20,145 nucleotides of DNA from Ochromonadaceae sp. CCMP2298. Lineage: Eukaryota > Sar > Synurophyceae > Ochromonadales > Ochromonadaceae. Shown one piece after another: positions 19,001-20,145 of this stretch. Made by a program: the position numbers and the translations under genes. The notes beneath the pieces were generated by a model. The model had not been told where the DNA came from. It ran no database searches and saw nothing but the letters and a program-made list of their open reading frames with translations. The stretch is from assembly GCA_026770595.1 (NCBI GenBank), contig MU633902.1:1-20145 (forward strand). The letters run 5' to 3'. Positions within the stretch are counted from its first letter, which is position 1. Every line of letters starts with the position of its first letter.

Positions 19001-19686
19001 TCATCTCCTCCCAGGGGTGGCTCAAGCCAGCTCTGGCTGCCATGGAGGTGTCTCAGATGTGCGTGCAGGGCATGTGGGCAAAGGACTCCTACCTGCTGCA
19101 GGTGCCGCACTTCGACGCGCGCATCGTTGCCGAGCTGAAGGCGCTGCCCACTCCTGTGGAGAGCGTGTTCGACGTGTTGGAGATGGAGGACGAGGTGCGC
19201 AACAGGGTGCTGCAGATGGGTGCTGCGAAGCTCTCTGACGTGGCCACCTTCTGTAACGCCTACCCCAACATCGAGGTGCAGTACGAGATGGACATAGACG
19301 GGGAGGTGGTGGCGGGGGACGCGGTGACGATGAAGGTGACGCTGAAGAGAGAGGTGGACGAGGAGGAGGACGAGGTGGACACTAGCACTCTGGGCGTGGT
19401 CGTGGCGCCCAGGTACCCCACTGCCAAGAGAGAGGGCTGGTGGCTGGTGATCGGCGATGTGGCCAACAACAACCTGCTGTCCATCAAGAGAGTCGCGCTC
19501 GCGCTGGGCACCACGGTCAAGCTGGAGTTCCCGGCACCGGAGACGCCCGGTGACTACAACCTGGTGCTGTACGCGATGTGCGACAGCTACCTGGGCTGCG
19601 ACCAGGAGTACGAGTTCAACATTTGTGTTGTTCCGGACGACGGAGAGATGGGGGAGGGGGAGGAGGAGGAGAAGGGCGAGGCTTAG
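13022..19686 (+). CDS. BRR2: U5 snRNP RNA helicase BRR2 / SNRNP200 (Ski2-like, two cassettes)
   Basis: Exons 13022-16735 and 16855-19686 (TAG), intron phase 0, 2181 aa, close to the usual family length of about 2,150. This ATPase unwinds U4/U6 in the spliceosome. The N-terminus (MADEFLRSKQYEYGANSNLV) and the PWI-like region after an acidic tract (about residues 200-262; DIDAHWLQRQLSRYY) are typical. Cassette 1: Walker A APTGAGKT (527-534), DEIH (639-642), SAT (676-678), QMLGRAGRYG (about 875-884), then a Sec63 unit. Cassette 2: Walker A APAGSGKS (1373-1380), motif II degenerate as DHLE (1477-1480), HMLGRASRQGQ, LPIESHLDHC, TWTFFYRRLTQNPNYY, then a second Sec63 unit ending EGWWLVIGD and GCDQEYEFN. 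The second cassette looks catalytically dead, as expected for its regulatory role. The tail is Glu-rich. Start context GCATGG is favourable. Confidence 0.98.
16736..16854 (+). other. BRR2 intron built of AACAATATAACCC repeats
   Basis: Starts GTAACC, ends ATATAACCCAG, 119 bp. Its removal joins DFEFDPK to VHDNLLFWVIVED, which fits the Sec63/C2-like part of the family. It consists of four copies of ATAACAATATAAYCC spaced about 27-32 bp, the last forming the acceptor. In-frame TAA at 16751 (just after the exon) confirms that it is not coding from the 5' side. Confidence 0.9.
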
Positions 19687-19923
19687 GTATAGGCGGTATC
19701 GACTAGTGTCTAGCACTGCCACGCGTTAATAGCGAATAAACGAATAATCACTGCGTTTAGTACGTTTTCTGATAAATCAGTAAACTTCGGGGGTGCCCTG
19801 ACTGCGCCGGAGCTTTCCTTGTGCTGGCACGTGAAAAATGAAAGCTCAAATATATGTTTTTTTAGATGCTACGGCCGTGTGGGGCGGCCCATAGTGATAG
19901 TCAAGATACAAAAACGAGAGTGC
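19687..19923. other. Spacer between convergent BRR2 and S15 genes
   Basis: Contains AATAAA at 19735-19740, about 50 bp after the BRR2 stop, a possible poly(A) signal, and a T-run (19857-19863). No gene seen. Confidence 0.5.
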
Positions 19924-20145
19924 CTACTTCTTGGCCTGCCTGAACTTGCCGTCCGCGCTCTTCACGTACTTGGGCTTGGTGTTCTTGAACGCGCCGTATT
20001 TGGCCGTCTTGTCCCAAGCATTGCCCTGGGGGCGGAAGCGAATGCCCATAGCGGCGACCATCTCCAGAGCCTTGGTGATGTTGTTCTTGTACAGGTAGTT
20101 CAGGTGCTTGCGCCTCGCCACCACCATAGCCTGCAGCCCGCGCTT
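19924..20145 (-). CDS. Organellar (bacterial-type) ribosomal protein S15/uS15, C-terminal part
   Basis: The frame runs from the window edge to TAG at 19926-19924; 73 residues are visible and the N-terminal part lies beyond 20145. KRGLQAMVVARRKHLNYLY followed by ALEMVAAMGIRFRP matches the C-terminal half of bacterial S15 (the consensus around RRGLL..V..RR.LL.YL and ..LGIR). S15 binds 16S/12S rRNA early in small-subunit assembly. Being nuclear-encoded among intron-bearing genes, it should be imported into mitochondria or plastids; the targeting peptide lies outside the window. A basic 36-residue extension (from about PQGNAWDKTAKYG) follows the bacterial end point. Confidence 0.82.
   Translation of the reverse strand, partial: KRGLQAMVVARRKHLNYLYKNNITKALEMVAAMGIRFRPQGNAWDKTAKYGAFKNTKPKYVKSADGKFRQAKK

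Noticed and set aside
18715-19722. 335-codon open frame antisense to BRR2
   Set aside because: A shadow of GC-rich codon bias on the opposite strand; the sense frame is a clear conserved BRR2 Sec63 region, and many similar antisense frames exist along this gene.
1-20145. A functional gene cluster or novel multi-gene system
   Set aside because: The genes belong to unrelated processes (signalling, glycan acylation, ion exchange, splicing, organellar translation), in mixed orientation, without shared motifs in their promoters that I could see.

Overview
This is nuclear DNA of a eukaryotic microbe. It has seven protein-coding genes, most split by short spliceosomal introns (about 80-320 bp, GT...AG), with GC-rich exons and either CT-rich or AT-rich introns. 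A transmembrane hybrid histidine kinase, a plant-like PC-esterase, an endosomal-type Na+/H+ exchanger, and a nuclear-encoded organellar ribosomal protein together suggest a protist or alga. I favour the stramenopile/ochrophyte side, because the piece preceding the kinase transmembrane helix resembles the ectodomain of diatom-type receptor cyclases as I remember them. That placement is weak and the lineage is inferred.

Layout, left to right. 1-2498 (+): 3' part of a receptor-type hybrid histidine kinase, in five visible exons. 2499-3240: intergenic DNA between convergent genes, rich in palindromes and repeats. 3241-4940 (-): an unrecognised three-exon, low-complexity protein. 4941-5706: divergent promoter region and a probable 5'UTR intron. 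5707-7279 (+): a secreted or Golgi PC-esterase in three exons. 7280-7847: spacer with a TTAAC-type microsatellite. 7848-10155 (+): a CPA1 Na+/H+ exchanger in four exons. 10359-11123 (-): an Asn-rich, prion-like unknown protein. 11124-11481: divergent promoter with a three-copy repeat that can form a hairpin. 11482-12452 (+): an Mpv17/PMP22-family membrane protein in three exons. 12453-13021: spacer with a 22-bp inverted repeat and a 19-bp tandem repeat. 13022-19686 (+): BRR2/SNRNP200, the U5 snRNP RNA helicase, in two exons. 19924-20145 (-): C-terminal half of a bacterial-type ribosomal protein S15, cut by the window edge.

The genes do not form an obvious pathway. They look like ordinary neighbours in a compact genome with alternating orientation. 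I do not see a defence system, mobile-element gene or biosynthetic cluster. The most interesting signals are non-coding. AT-rich introns in two unrelated genes (the kinase and BRR2) share recognisable sequence up to their 3' splice sites. One kinase intron is bounded by a 12-bp near-direct repeat at its splice junctions. Both are what introner-like, insertion-derived introns would leave. Exon structures were inferred by joining frames across plausible GT/AG sites and by protein-family continuity; no transcript evidence was available.
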